DNA from: Aradus depressus
Taxonomy: Eukaryota > Arthropoda > Insecta > Hemiptera > Aradidae
Reading direction: 5' to 3'
NCBI GenBank assembly: GCA_963662175.1
Contig: OY759221.1
Coordinates: 36,082,045 to 36,146,044, forward strand
DNA: 64,000 bases
A program made the translations under genes and the position numbers. How positions within the stretch are numbered: position 1 is the stretch's first letter; every line of letters begins with the position of its first letter. The notes beneath the pieces are model-generated. The model was not told the origin of the DNA and did no database searches. It worked only from the letters and a program-made list of their open reading frames with translations. Shown piece by piece: positions 1-10,535 of this stretch.

Positions 1-1
1 A

Positions 2-334
2 GCCCTTTTAAGGGTTACTAGGGCCTATCGAACTATAGGTAATAGAGGGAGCCCTTCACTGGATGGGGCTATAGCCTCGTACTTCTGCAGACTCAACATG
101 CCTTTAGGAGCAGGATGTGGTGAGCTTTTATCTCTAACCTTGGAGGATGAGATGCGTGAACAGTCCAGACCGGAGAGTTGCAAGGACATTCTCCAAAACT
201 GGATTGTGGAAACGGCTTCCCGGGTACGACTTAACTCTACATGGGTACAGCCTAATCATTGTGTTTCGTACTATATAGACCAGATAAATTTTCCCCTTTT
301 CTGGGTAATGGTAGAGGATAGAATTGTACTCTAG
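2..334 (+). pseudogene. Non-LTR retrotransposon ORF2 fragment (R1-like, after the RT domain)
   Basis: An open frame runs from the window edge (base 2) to a stop at 332-334. Its start, LLRVTRAYRTIG, resembles the block that follows the reverse-transcriptase domain in R1-like non-LTR ORF2 proteins (LLR-x-T-x-AYRT). The usual following motif about a conserved leucine-rich 'AG(V/I)P' turn is not recognisable, so the copy is old. About 340 bp downstream lies a C-terminal Cys/His block of the same kind of protein at the expected distance, so both may be one decayed insertion read on the plus strand. The 335-655 stretch between them has no open frame. It is the only part of this element's RT region visible; the rest lies left of the window. 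Confidence 0.55.
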
Positions 335-655
335 GTTAACATATGAAATAGCCATCCTAAAGAGATAAGGATTCTCCCCTCCCTACCAAGGGGAATTCAG
401 TGTGTAAGAGGTCCCTCCTGAGTCCAGACGTGTGTAAGAAGAACCTCCGGACTCAAGACGTGGACTTGCGAGCTGCCCAGTGAGTGTGCAGGCCAGCGCT
501 ACCAGACCAACATCGTATGAGTCTAGAACTCTACTTAGGAACTCTTACATGACTATATGGAAGTAGACGAGACCCGTAATACGCAGGCCCTTCTTCTTGA
601 GATATAATTTCAAACCTTCAAATATACCGTCCACTTGCTCCCAATGTATAACTAA

Positions 656-918
656 TTGCTACCATTAAAAACACATTGGATGTCCCAAATATTATCAGGT
701 CGTAGTGACTTTAACTTTAAGCGATTCATCTTTCAGAGGAAGAACAACTCGAACTGTGCGTGCGGTGACATCGAGACTCGACAACAGGTGGTCCTCGAAT
801 GTCCGCTGTACGACAAAGCTAGGGTGGAGTTGATTCATGGAACAGGATCGTATTTGGGTCTAGATCTACGGCAGATGGTGACGGAAACAGACTACACTAT
901 GTTCTGCGAAGATGAAAA
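656..918 (+). pseudogene. Non-LTR retrotransposon ORF2 C-terminus (Cys/His zinc-finger-like block)
   Basis: The translated frame reads HWMSQILSGRSDF, then CACGDIETRQQVVLECPLY, then GSYLGLDL. That order (HW-x-SQ-x-LSG-x-x-DF, C-x-C, a HVVLECPLY-like segment, GSYLGLDL) matches the tail of R1/TRAS-type ORF2 proteins and is matched closely by the minus-strand copy at 43.1-43.4 kb in this window. The His of the usual EHVVLECP is Gln here, so the putative metal site is damaged. The similarity stops near 918, where a SINE-1 body begins, so the element was truncated or overwritten by the SINE. No promoter or poly-A tail is seen. Confidence 0.7.
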
Positions 919-920
919 AT

Positions 921-1132
921 CCTTGAGCACGACGTCCCTCTGATGGAACGTTAGACGATGATCCCGAGCCTGTACGTTGTCAAATACTTGATAAAGACTC
1001 CTACTCTAGCTGAATAAAACTTTTGGATAGGCAATATTTAGGACTCATGTCCACCAGAGCGATAAAAGAGAACTCTGGTGGTAGGAAATATGACCTCATA
1101 GATGTAGCCCGGGCAGGAGTTACTAACTAACC
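921..1132 (+). mobile_element. SINE-1 copy, 5'-truncated
   Basis: Body and 3' end of SINE-1: degenerate CCGTCCTTCGGATGGGACG, then GATCCCGAGCCTGTACG, CTCATGTCCACCAGAGCGA and the terminal AGCCCGGGCAGGAG-like tail ending in ACTAACTAA. The tRNA-like head is missing; the LINE fragment abuts directly. Confidence 0.85.
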
Positions 1133-1154
1133 TTGATATTTTTTTGTTTTTTTA

Positions 1155-1335
1155 CTTCCCCATTTATTCGAAGTAAAGAAGGGTTAATTCAGTTAAAAAT
1201 TCGATGTTGAGATTCCGATCCTCGTCTGTGATCACGATGTCTCCCGATATATGAATGAAACAACACTGCGTACCCCATAAGATCGACACCTATTGATTTT
1301 TAGCCAAATCAGTCGATAGGCCCTTCCTATAAATG
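1155..1335 (+). repeat. Family B copy, 5' part
   Basis: Starts ACTTCCCC, has AAAAATTCGATGTTGAG, TCTCCCGATATATGAATG and the TTTTTAGCCAAATCAG module typical of the first third of family B. Lacks the 3' hairpin end. Confidence 0.7.
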
Positions 1336-1394
1336 AGCAAATAACATATTTTGGGCTACATCTCATCGGACGTAGCCAAGAGCCGCAAACATCA

Positions 1395-1700
1395 GAACTA
1401 TAATATTTTGGAAATTCTAAACTGATTGTGAACTGTATCCGTCCTCAAGCCCATGCCTGGGAGCCTGAGGAAAGCCAAAATTATATTATTTTCTATATAT
1501 TTGTGGAATAGACAATGTTTCAAAAAAAAGTTTTGTTTATTGAAAAATTGTACGTTGAGTTGAAGAAACTGATGGTTGGTCTGGAGTAGGCTGGTGTTAT
1601 CAAAAACAATAGCCGGAGGAATGGAGAGGAAAGTTTGTCGAGCATAGCCCACCCAACACACAACTCTCATCCTGTCCAACCCTAGTGAAAAATTACACAG
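1395..1700. other. Unclassified stretch with a hammerhead-downstream motif
   Basis: Contains TTTGTGGAATAGACAATG (near 1497), the same short segment that follows hammerhead-like motifs at 9.59 and 46.0 kb, so it is probably a decayed end of that element. The rest (about 1560-1700) resembles nothing else here. Confidence 0.35.
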
Positions 1701-1814
1701 CCTCTAACAGTGTGGACGGAAACACTCCAGCTGTACTTTCTAACCATCAACTCACAAAATATATCTGTAGGGCTTTTACAACTTCCATATATACAATTTG
1801 TATTCAAAAATAAA

Positions 1815-2930
1815 TAAAACAGTTGTCGGTAAATCACCGGAAAAGTACTTCCCCAGAACGAATTAATCAATTAACAGTTCGCACCCCTCCAAAACCAGTC
1901 AACCGTTAACTAGCCGCTCAAAAATATTACATCGGTATATTGGGTTTTTTGAATTGAGCCCCTCCCCTGAACCACCCTTTCTCTTCGGCCGACTTTGCTG
2001 AAATTCGACAGGTAGAATAGAATAGAATAGAATGGTTTTTATTAAAGGAAGAAAAATAACATCATTCCAAGAAATATAGAAAGAAAAAAACACTTAGACT
2101 ATAGCCATTTTGGCCGTCAGTCGGAGTTGGAATTACAGATATTTGATAATGAAGAACAAAAAATATTAGCTTATATAAATAAATGAACCGAATAAATAAC
2201 CATCGTTAAATTATTTAAAAAAATATGCAAGCAAAAAATAAAAATGCGAATAATGAGAAAATAAAATAAAGACATGTATTAAGGCTGAAAACGAAATAAG
2301 ATAGATGAACATGCGTGGATGGTAATACAATATAAAAATACAAATAATAATAGAATCAAAAAATAAAGTTTGGTGGCTAGAAACCAAATAAAACTAACTA
2401 AACAACATGGCGGGTAAATGGTAATAATCAAAAAGTTACATGAAGGAAGGAAAGTTGACAGGTTATGTCCACATTGGTGTTTGACTTCAAATATGAAATA
2501 TAATGTCGATATTACAATGGCAGTTATTAGAGTTGATCCCCCATCTAATCCCCCTTCACTTTTGAATTCATATAGAGTTTTTGAGTAAAGCTTCTTCCCT
2601 AATCCCTTCCTTCCATTGGTCGACTTGGCTGAAAATAGATAGGCGTTGTTCCTATGTGGTTCAGGGCAAACATAACATTTCGTGTCGCTACATTCATCTT
2701 CTTTCTATCGGCAGTCATTAGAGTTTTTGTGTTGAGCGTCCCCTGTAATCCTCACCTTCCCTTGGATTCACACATAAAATTTCGTGCCTATACATTCATT
2801 CTATGAGTAGTTATCGTGTTCACAGACACACTCACACACAGACAGACTGTCATTTTTATTTTTCATATTTTCAATCTGGAGATCGATTCATATTTGAAAA
2901 CATGAATTTCCATTGTGTTGTGTCTTTGTT
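1815..2930 (-). repeat. Family B copy, split by an AT-rich segment
   Basis: Minus-strand family B: 3' hairpin end (CGGTAAATCACCGG, ACTTCCCCAG) at 1828-1860, a module at 1934-2010, and three further modules at about 2460-2930 with GCAGTTATTAGAGTT, TTGGCTGAAAAT and ATAAAATTTCGTG. The 2035-2455 part is AT-rich with no recognisable feature and may be an insertion. Confidence 0.75.
2013..2033. repeat. (TAGAA)n microsatellite
   Basis: Four perfect tandem TAGAA units directly after the family B module, possibly the tail of the element occupying 2035-2455. Confidence 0.85.
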
Positions 2931-3067
2931 AGAGCGCTTACGAAATTCAAATGACATACACACACACACACACACACAAAGACAGACATTAAAACGAAAA
3001 TGGTCGAAACTGGTAGAACGGGAAGTTCTATTGAAAGCTGGATTTCCGCACGATTACAATACTTAGG
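2931..3067 (-). repeat. Family C copy with (CA)n tract, joined to family B
   Basis: Contains a (CA)n run at about 2957-2978, AAAATGGTCGAAAC, and the end TTTCCGCACGATTACAATAC. It follows the family B modules with no gap, as another B/C junction does near 28.9 kb. Confidence 0.7.
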
Positions 3068-3204
3068 AGAACTTATTTTTTAGCGGTTTTATTGCATATT
3101 TAGACCAAATCTATGAGGAGCTGGGAGTTCTTCGGGTCGCAGTCCACTATAATCTTGGCCAGCCTTCTCTCCTCAGAAGACTCAAACCAAGACATTATTA
3201 TTCA

Positions 3205-3275
3205 ATAATTGCATTTTATATTGTGTGATAAACCAAGATGTTCTGGTCCAAATAAAGTGTGTTGTTGTTTTGCTT
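3205..3275 (+). mobile_element. Family E retroelement 3' end with (GTT)n tail
   Basis: Ends CTGGTCCAAATAAAGTGTG followed by TTGTTGTT. The same CTGGTCCAAATAA plus GTT-rich tail is at 5,490-5,560 and, on the minus strand, at 40,286-40,330. Confidence 0.5.
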
Positions 3276-3554
3276 CATAGTGTTCAAGGCCTCGACCGCA
3301 CCAATGGCGGCAGCTGCCAGTTTGTCTGTAAACATTAGAAAAAATCTAGCAATGCGCATGAACTCAAGCTTTCTCATGTTCCTAACCTTAGTAACTTTAC
3401 ATTCAACTAAATACATATTAGTATAGTAGCAAATTTAAATTATAAATATTTTATAATATTACTAAATATAAATAATTTAATAACGAGTTTCACGTTTTAC
3501 ACATTATTGTTTGCTTAACCAAGTACTTAAAGTATAAAATAAAAAAAATATATA

Positions 3555-4117
3555 ATTTTACTTCCACAGATATACAAAGTATAGGAAAAGTTATGTAATC
3601 GGTCGAAAATTTGATCCGGAGTTTTCAACGAAATTTCATGTTTTCCGACCTCTAGATTCAAAAAATGAAAAAAAAAAGTCTGTGTGTTTGTGAAACACGA
3701 TAACTCCCGACGTAATAAATTTATCAACACGATACTTTATATGTGAATCCACAAGCCTCTAACGACGACACCTATTGTTTTTCAGCCAAATCGACCGAAG
3801 AGATTAGGGGGGAGGATTAACATTACAACTCTAATAACTGCCGATAGAATGAATGTATCGACATTAAATTTCTTATTTAAAGTCAAAAACCAATGAGGAC
3901 ATAACCTGTCAAATTTCAGTAATATCGACCAAAGGGGAGAGGGGGTGAGGGAAGGGGGCTTAATTCAAAAACCCGAATAACTGCCGATGTTATAAATTTA
4001 GTATGAGGATTTAGTAGCTGATGAATATTAGCGCAAACGGTCGACTGGTTTTGGCGAAAAGTTAATTGTTTAATTTGTTTTGGGGAAGTACATCGACGGT
4101 GAATATTCGACGACTTT
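3555..4117 (+). repeat. Family B, near full-length copy
   Basis: Runs from ACTTCCACAGATATACAAAG and GTTATGTAATCGGTCGAAAA through modules with AACTCCCGACGTAATAAA, ATAACTGCCGATAGAATG and AACTGCCGATGTTATAAA to TGGGGAAGTACATCGACGGT and a T-rich end. About 560 bp. It shows the family layout: a tACTTCCCCAG-type start, three to four modules of about 140-150 bp, and the CTGGGGAAGTA plus CGGTGAATCACCG end. Confidence 0.85.
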
Positions 4118-4566
4118 TTTTTTTTTTAATTTTGCATAAAAGTGACGTACATGATTTCTTCCTTGCAGGCCTCATATGTTTCTGGGTTTAGCAGATACCA
4201 GGAGAGTGAAGCCAACAAGTGTCCTCATTGGAGAGAAATATGACTTCCTGCCTGTGGCCAGTTCTGTTTCCTGCACTCTTCCCTAATTTCCACCAATGGG
4301 ACACCCTCTAAATCAGTTCCTCTCTTCCAAAAACACATTACTGCCAACCCGACAAAAACACAACCCTCCCTGGGTCCCCCATACTGTCCAGCAGTGTGTC
4401 CAGTTATCTTCTATTTCAACGCATTGAACACCAAACTAAATAGTATGTCCAGGAATGCCCAAAGATGGGCTTAGTTTCCAATTTGGATAGAAGTATATTT
4501 ATTACTATTATTATTGTGAATCTTCAGGAAGCGAATAAAAAGGCTATTATTACTATTATTATTATT

Positions 4567-4603
4567 ATACCTCTAGTATAAGGAAGTATTGTAATTAGGA
4601 AAA
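4567..4603 (+). repeat. Family C, terminal 37 bp
   Basis: TACCTCTAGTATAAGGAAGT followed by ATTGTAATTAGG, the characteristic palindromic family C end. The body does not continue here. Confidence 0.7.
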
Positions 4604-4639
4604 GGAAAATATAATCCTTTTGCATACAAGATGTTTATT

Positions 4640-4690
4640 TATGGTGAGCGCTTTCGGTTTATACATCATCCTTATACCCATTTTAAAGAA
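4640..4690 (-). ncRNA. Degenerate hammerhead-like motif
   Basis: On the minus strand: GGATGATG, then ACC-GAAA-GCGCTC. GAAA and the self-complementary AGCGCT followed by C match other copies, but the CUGAUGA box reads AGGATGA and stem II is weak, so this is at best a decayed motif. Confidence 0.3.
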
Positions 4691-5190
4691 ATTGATACAA
4701 ACTATTAAATATAAAAAATTGTAACTCAATAACTTACGGAAAAAGAACCGTTAGCTGTTGGAACTCTTTCCGTATCGTTTAAAGATAATTCCCAGGTCTC
4801 CATATTGTTACGAAACTAACATGAGCTGAACATGTCGGCTGTTATCGGTAAGAAACTGTGTTCCGTTTGCTTCTTAATTCGTAATCTTAAAAAGGACTCT
4901 ATATTACGCCTATACCAATTTTATAACCAGTTACGGTTTAATACATTGGGGCGCATGTAGCTCGAGTATTATTATTTATACACTTCAAATATGTAATAAT
5001 AATAATAAATAATATTACTCAAAGAACAAGATGCAGAAAAATATTTTAAAAACTTTTAACTTTAACTAAAAATGTTTATCTTGGAGGAAACCCTCTGTTC
5101 GAAAACTTTTTTAATTATTAATAATTTTTATAATGTTTTTTTAAAATGGGTCTAAGGATAGTGTAGCAACCGAAAGAGCTCACACTAAAT
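4691..5190. other. AT-rich stretch without recognised features
   Basis: No open frame, no similarity to the window's families beyond simple (ATT)n-like runs near 5000 and (TA)n near 5190. Confidence 0.5.
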
Positions 5191-5194
5191 ATAT

Positions 5195-5378
5195 ATATAT
5201 ATAAGAAAATTCCGAAGTACTATAATCGTTTTAACGGATTTTCACTTTTCAATGAATACGTTTCGACCATATTCGCGACGATGTGTGTGTGATTGGAACT
5301 TCGTGAGTACTCTACCGCAAAAACTTAGCTGTGTACTTGAAATTTGGAATGAAGAAATGCTAACTTAAATCTGATTAG
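5195..5378 (+). repeat. Family C, 5' body
   Basis: ATTCCGAAGTACTATAATCG, TTTTAACGGATTTTCA, GAATACGTTTCGACCAT, ATTCGCGACGATG, then a tract of GT. Matches the copies at 21.65 and 60.3 kb. Confidence 0.7.
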
Positions 5379-5379
5379 A

Positions 5380-5455
5380 AGGCTTAAGTACGCCTTCCTT
5401 TGGATAGAACGTTAAGAAATGGTCCCGAGCCTTTACGATTTCGACAATGTGAGTT
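5380..5455 (+). mobile_element. SINE-1 fragment
   Basis: Only the central part is present: GCTTAAGTACGCC, GGATAGAACGTTAAG, GGTCCCGAGCCTTTACG. Confidence 0.75.
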
Positions 5456-5489
5456 AACGCCCGAACATGATTCACAATAACTAACCTAG

Positions 5490-5560
5490 GCTTGTAGCCT
5501 TTTATATATTTGTGCATAGCATCATGTATTTGCTGGTCCAAATAATTATTGTTATTCATA
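5490..5560 (+). mobile_element. Family E retroelement 3' end
   Basis: GCATAGCATCATGTATTTG, CTGGTCCAAATAATTATTG, then TTATT. Same 3' end as the 3.2 kb copy. Confidence 0.45.
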
Positions 5561-5569
5561 AGCATTATT

Positions 5570-6220
5570 GATGTACTAACATTTAAAAAAATAAATATTT
5601 ATATTATATCTCCATCGAATTTCTCTTTTATTCCTCCAGTAAGTCTTCTGGTATCAGTAGCTTCTTAATAGCCTTTTAGGGATGAAAAAATTTAATTAGA
5701 TGGCATGATTTTTTGAGCCATCTGTCTCTTGACTGGGCCAAGATCTGAAAAGATCAGACCCAATCTTAAAGGATTAAAATTTCAACTACTTTCTTTTAAA
5801 TTTCTCAAGTTCTTCATTTTGTCCTCCTTAACTTTTTCTTTTCCGTGAAAAAAAAAAAAAAAAAAAAAAAATTCTCATTATCGGAAAGTGGAGAACGAAA
5901 AAAAAGTCACTTATTTATTTTTTTCTCCCCTTTTCTTAACAAGAGTCCTTCGCTTCTTATGTCGGCAGAAAGGGGACAAACATGAAAGGAACTCATTTCG
6001 ATGCTTCAATAAAAAAAATAAAAAATGATTCATCTCTGATTCGAAGTGTTCAAATGCTTTTTTCTTCAACATTTTCCTTTTTTATTTTGCTTTTTTGCTT
6101 TCTTTTATTTACTTTGTAAAAGTATGGAAATTAACAATTTCTTATGAGTGTTGACCAAGGACGATGTTGAAAACAAAAACGTTATAAGTATAGAAAAAAA
6201 ATAAAATAAATTGTAAAATT
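5570..6220. other. AT-rich, low-complexity stretch
   Basis: Includes a run of about 24 A at 5848-5871 and other A- or T-rich runs. No coding frame or known repeat was recognised. Confidence 0.5.
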
Positions 6221-6224
6221 TCTA

Positions 6225-6346
6225 TGTTATGGCAGTAACAGGACTTTCTAATACCAAACCCTTTTTTACAGATCACTCCTTGTGGAATTTCTGTCAAACT
6301 TTCGGCACCGAGTGTCCCTTCTTCAGGGCCTGTATTGACATAATAT
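6225..6346 (-). repeat. Repeat with CCTGAAGAAGGGACAC...CCGAAAG motif and family D end
   Basis: Minus strand reads CCCTGAAGAAGGGACACTCG, GTGCCGAAAG, TTTGACAGAAATTCC, then the family D terminus (ATCTGTAAAAAAGGG, AGTCCTGTTACTG-like). It fits CUGAAGA-stem II-GAAA, but the stem III position is not convincing. Related copies are at 19.6-19.75 kb. Confidence 0.45.
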
Positions 6347-6418
6347 GTCGACCGGGTTCGAACCCACAATCTATAGCTCAGTAGGAAAGTATGCTATCTC
6401 CGAGCTACCGGTCTCGGA
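6347..6418 (-). mobile_element. tRNA-derived SINE head
   Basis: Minus strand: ACCGGTAGCTCGGAGATAGC (A-box-like), then TGGGTTCGAACCCGGTCG (B-box GGTTCGAACCC). Spacing is tRNA-like, but the acceptor stem does not close, so it is a SINE head rather than a tRNA gene. It differs from SINE-1 just after the B box and runs straight into the CTGAAGA...GAAA repeat. Confidence 0.65.
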
Positions 6419-6566
6419 AATTCGATGTTGGGTTTTCATTGGAATTGCACATTTTCCAATCCCCTGATTCCAAAATTGTAATACAATTTTCCTGAGTGTG
6501 TCTGTCCGTCTGTGAACACGAACTCCCGATAGACTAAATGTATCGACACAAAATGTTGTGTGTTTA
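6419..6566 (+). repeat. Family B, 5' module only
   Basis: AATTCGATGTTGGGTTTTCA, CTGTCCGTCTGTGAACACG, AACTCCCGATAGAC and ATGTATCGACACAAAATG. Confidence 0.75.
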
Positions 6567-6582
6567 AAATAAGTGTTTTAGT

Positions 6583-6981
6583 TAGTTACTAGCAGTAATA
6601 CCCGGCGTTGCCCGGGGAACTTTGACTTTTCTCCCAAAGTCTCCTATAAGGCTATTCAGTTCCTCGACAGTACATTCATGATGTTATAATTTTCAATTAT
6701 TCATACGGAATAAGGCGTATAGTCCTTCAACTGTAGTAACGCTAGCTTTGGAGCTAAAACTAATTTATTCAAAAAGATTTCTAATTAATCGTTGCAATGG
6801 TTTTCGAGTTACAAAGATTACGTGAGTGGATGCTGGGATGGACCAGATATTGAGGTACTAATACGCCTATAACCTTCCACAGACGATGACGAACAAATTA
6901 AAAAAAAAATTAATCAAATCCATCCAGCCTTTCGTGAGTTATAGCGGTACAACGCACAGACATTTTCAGCTTTATATATAT
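6583..6981 (+). mobile_element. Widespread 'ACTAGC...CCCGGCGTTGCCCGGG' repeat
   Basis: Begins TTACTAGCAGTAATACCCGG and GCGTTGCCCGGGG and ends with a CGCACAGACATTTTCAGC, TTTATATATATGATTATGA-like tail. I know this start/end combination as a dispersed repeat of many arthropod and mollusc genomes; classification is from memory, not computed. A SINE-1 copy is inserted at its 3' end. Confidence 0.5.
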
Positions 6982-7303
6982 GATTATGACGCATGTCCGG
7001 GCTTTAACTACGAAGTTAAATCGCCTACGACCAGAACGCTTTTTCGTCACTCTGGTGGACATGAGCCCAACTCTACTACGGGAGTCCTAAATTTTGTCTA
7101 CCCTAAATTTTTATTCACTTAGGGTAGGCGTCTTTAACGAGTACCTAACATGGTTCAGGCTCGGGACCATCGCTTAACGTCCCATCTGAAGAACGGCGTG
7201 CTTATTTTACCTCTCATATAAAATAAACTAAGGGTCTCGGCCGGGTTACGAACCCGCCATATTTAGCTCAGTAAGCAAGCACGCATACCACGGAGCTAAT
7301 AAT
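6982..7303 (-). mobile_element. SINE-1, near full length
   Basis: Read on the minus strand: TAGCTCCGTGGTATGCGTGC (A-box region), GCGGGTTCGTAACCCGGCCG (B box), the GTTAAGCGATGGTCCCGAGC core, CTCATGTCCACCAGAGTGAC, and the GCCCGGACATGCGTCATAAT 3' end. About 320 bp. Confidence 0.9.
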
Positions 7304-7395
7304 TCATTCACCGGTAATGTACTTCCCCAGAACGAAATAATCAATTAACTTTTAACTACCCCTCCATTTCTCTCCTCTCTGTTAAGTTCTGAAAA
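7304..7395 (-). repeat. Family B, 3' hairpin end
   Basis: TCACCGGTAATGTACTTCCC, CAGAACGAAATAATCAATTA, then CCCCTCCATTT. Confidence 0.75.
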
Positions 7396-8190
7396 TATTG
7401 TCATTATAAGCTCCCCAAAGGATCATATGAGAGCTGATTTGAAAGTAAATCGTATAGACAGCGTACAAATATATCAGGATAGCATTGGAGTAAAATGAAG
7501 AAATGGACATGCCAATATGACCAGAAGGTGGCTGGTGCTGTTACCAGGACAGGTCCCCATGGAAGGGGTGTTCTTGACAGGATGACAAATTAAACTAGCG
7601 ACAAGGGTAACTTTCATCGTCTCACGGGGCTCCATTTTAATATTAATTAGCTATACTTTCTTCATCAGCACCTGGACAATATCCAAGCAATAATTAAATA
7701 TCAATTTTTTTTTTAATTCTAATTTTTATTTAAAAAAAAAAAGGGTTGAAATAATTTAAAGTAATTTACAAAATGTCGTTCCTAAAAAACATTTTGTTGT
7801 TTATAAAAATTAAAAAGATTGGTCCATCACCTGCAAACAATGTGTAATTACCTGTACCTTTCCACCAGATTAACAGTTTAACATAGCAATTTGCGCAACT
7901 AATTTGTGGTGTCCAGTCCTCATGCTGATCCCCTAGTCCTATTCCAAAATAATGCTTGTAGGCCTTCTTGACAATGGGTGAAATCTTCTTCCTATGCCTA
8001 GCAAACGTGAAATCTTCGCAGACGTAGTCAGGAGTATTTTTGCAGGTTCTGCGATAAGGCATTTCCTAGAAGAGATACATAAACATTTGAAATTACTGAT
8101 ATGAGTTGACTTACTCTTACTGACTGCATATAAAAAACAATACATAATGTAAACAAACATTACTCACTTCATCTAAGTCCTATCGTCCGT
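7396..8190. other. Unassigned stretch
   Basis: Short overlapping minus-strand frames at 7766-8160 contain several Cys and Lys but no family motif and no consistent frame. T-rich runs near 7705-7740. Nothing firm. Confidence 0.4.
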
Positions 8191-8194
8191 AGGA

Positions 8195-8307
8195 TATCTC
8201 ATGTTCACAGACACACAGACAGTTATATAATTTTTTTTTAATTTTTGTAATGTAGAGGATTCCATTGAAATATCCGCATTAAATTTTTGATCGATTACAT
8301 AACTGAC
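8195..8307 (-). repeat. Family B, 5' end fragment
   Basis: TGTTCACAGACACACAGACAG, TCCATTGAAATATCCGC and TGATCGATTACATAACTGAC, the reverse complement of the family B start. Confidence 0.7.
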
Positions 8308-8309
8308 CA

Positions 8310-8750
8310 TCATCGAATTTTTATTTAATTCATTGAGCTAAAAACCGTAAGAGAGCTTGAGCTGAAATGGAGTCAAGTCAGTACGTGATGCCACCCATAG
8401 AGGGCAGGCTAGATCAATTCACCGGTTTATTGGCACTGGGTAACAGGTCCCCAGGAAATATTAGTCCACGTAATCCAGCCCCTCTCCTCTCCACGTAGTT
8501 CCAATATCACCCAGAACCATCGCTATAATAACAGTTATATTAGTCACGTCCAAAATATATCTTAAATGTGCACCATACACTCCCAACTTATAAATTATAG
8601 AAAAAGGTTTTTCATATGATAATGTTATTATATACTTTTATCTTTTAGGTTTAAATACCTGGATAAATATACATTGAACTCTAATGTGATAGCTTGGGGC
8701 TCTTTCGATAAGTTATTTCTCAATAAATATAAACATTTTGCCTAATGTTT
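8310..8750. other. Unassigned stretch
   Basis: No coding frame and no recognised repeat. Confidence 0.4.
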
Positions 8751-8754
8751 GTAA

Positions 8755-8908
8755 TTGGGATCATCCCTTAATGTCCCATCAGAAGGACGGCGTGCTCAAG
8801 GTATTTTCACCTTCTAGCAGAAAAAGCTAAGAGTCTCGGCCTGGTTTTGAATGCACAATCTTGAGCTCAGTAAGGAAGCACATTATCTATGAGCCATCGG
8901 CGCCCCCC
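8755..8908 (-). mobile_element. SINE-1 head half
   Basis: Minus strand: GGGCGCCGATGGCTCATAG, TGCTTCCTTACTGAGCTCAA, a mutated B box (GCATTCAAAACCAGGCCGAG), then the GTCCTTCTGATGGGACATTA core. 3' half absent. Confidence 0.85.
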
Positions 8909-8938
8909 TCATTTCACTCAAGTACATTAATGAGCCTT

Positions 8939-9192
8939 TCGAAACCCAGCCGAGGTCCTTAGTTTATAATATCTGGGAGGTTAAAAAAACCTTAAGTATG
9001 CCGTCCTTCGGATGGGACGTTAAGCGATAGCATTGAGCCTGTACGATGTCAGATACTCTTTTAAGACTCCTACCCAAAATTTAGGACTCCCATAGTAGAG
9101 TCGGCCTCATGTCCATCAGAGTGACGAAAGAGCGGTTCTGGCAGTAGGCGATATTACCTCGTAGTTAAAGCCCGTGCATGAGTCATAATAAC
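8939..9192 (+). mobile_element. SINE-1, lacking the first part of the tRNA head
   Basis: Starts at CGAAACCCAGCCGAGGTCC (B-box remnant) and continues to AGCCCGTGCATGAGTCATAA. It lies 30 bp from an oppositely oriented SINE-1, so the two are tail-divergent neighbours. Confidence 0.88.
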
Positions 9193-9529
9193 CATAAATC
9201 ATTTATGTTCGTCAATAGGTCATTTCATGTATCCATCTAGAATGGCCAATGGCAAGTTTTATTATGCTTAATATTGGACATTCCTGATTGATTTATTGAG
9301 TTTTGATAAGATCATCTGTTTATTTTCATTCAAATAATCTGTTTCGTTTGTTTTGTTGTTTTGTTTGTTTTTGTGACTCATGCCCGGGCAACTTTTATTT
9401 ATGTTGACTACACATTCATGTATATAATTATCAACTTCTAAGTTGAGGAACGCGGACATATTGTGGAATTTGTAATAAATAAATAAAACTATGAACTAAG
9501 TCCTTAGAAAACTAAGACTAACAAAGACT
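9193..9529. other. AT-rich stretch with TTTG-rich run
   Basis: TTTGTTTTGTTGTTTTGTTT near 9349-9370; otherwise nothing recognised. Confidence 0.4.
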
Positions 9530-9625
9530 TAGTTCATAACTGGACCTGACGATGGTGTGAGGCCGAAACCGGTGGTTTTATAAATATCTTTAGTGGAATA
9601 GACAATATTTCAAGAAATAAGTTTG
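9530..9625 (+). ncRNA. Hammerhead-like motif and downstream AGTGGAATAGACAATATTTC
   Basis: CTGACGA (9546-9552), a short GG...CC stem II, GAAA (9565-9568), then ACC-GGT-GGT with T in the cleavage position. Stem I support is weak. The downstream GTGGAATAGACAATATTTC is the same segment that follows the better motif at 45.95 kb. Confidence 0.45.
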
Positions 9626-10535
9626 TTTTAATTATTTGTATATAATTATTAATCATGTTCACAGTTCATTGGTGTTTATAATATTCCCGTTAACAGTCCT
9701 TCGATTTATTTATTTACCTTTCTGTTGGCTATTCATGGGTTCCTCTATTCTTCATTATCGGTCACCATCTACATATTTATTTATTTATTATTTCTATTAA
9801 TGACTCATAGATTTATTTATTTCTATAACACATGTTCCATATCATAGTTGCCCACCATAAAATTACCATAAATTACTTGTAGATAGAAAAAGTCTATTTG
9901 GATTTTCGTTTATATTAAATTACGAATTCTTTATATGTTATTAATCGTTATATTCTTTTTTTTTTACAGGTAAGGATGAGTTTCCTTCATCTTAATTTCT
10001 AGAGGATGAATCTTGGTAAATATTTTTTTTTTATATTTATAATCCTGTAGTACAATTTGATGTTTAAAGTTTGATCAAAGTATTCATTAACTCATTAAAT
10101 AAAATTTATATGTATTTAATATTTATTACATTACCTATATATTAATAATTCATTCTTCCATCTTAGTTCATATATAATATAGTATTAGAGGACCACTTCT
10201 CCCATTTATTTGTTGCCTTCTCAAAAAATACCAATTACAAACGTTTCGAGAAGCACTTCCATTATCAGTGTCGATTATACAAGTATTCTTTATGTTAACT
10301 ATTCCTTCAATCAATCAGAATATTTTTTTTAAAGAACATATTTATTGAGATTTATTTTTGTGAAAAAAGTAGACAGCTTCATTCTCTGCATGAGCTGGAC
10401 ATTAATAGAACTAAAAAAACGACAATACTCACTTCAAATTCCATCCCCTGTAACACCACTAAGTTAATAACATATATTGTGAATTGTTATTATAAAGTGT
10501 GATTTTCTCCTTGTACTTTTCAAATTTTCATATGT
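9626..10535. other. AT-rich stretch, no gene seen
   Basis: Very AT-rich with a poly-T run before ACAGGTAAGG near 9968, which resembles a splice acceptor but has no adjacent coding frame. Confidence 0.4.

Noticed and set aside
6347..7303. tRNA genes suggested by A-box and B-box matches (also in the other SINE heads)
   Set aside because: Acceptor stems do not close, anticodon loops are not credible and each continues into a repeat body. They are SINE promoters.
9960..9975. Splice acceptor (poly-T then ACAG)
   Set aside because: No open frame begins there; AT-rich DNA gives many such sites.
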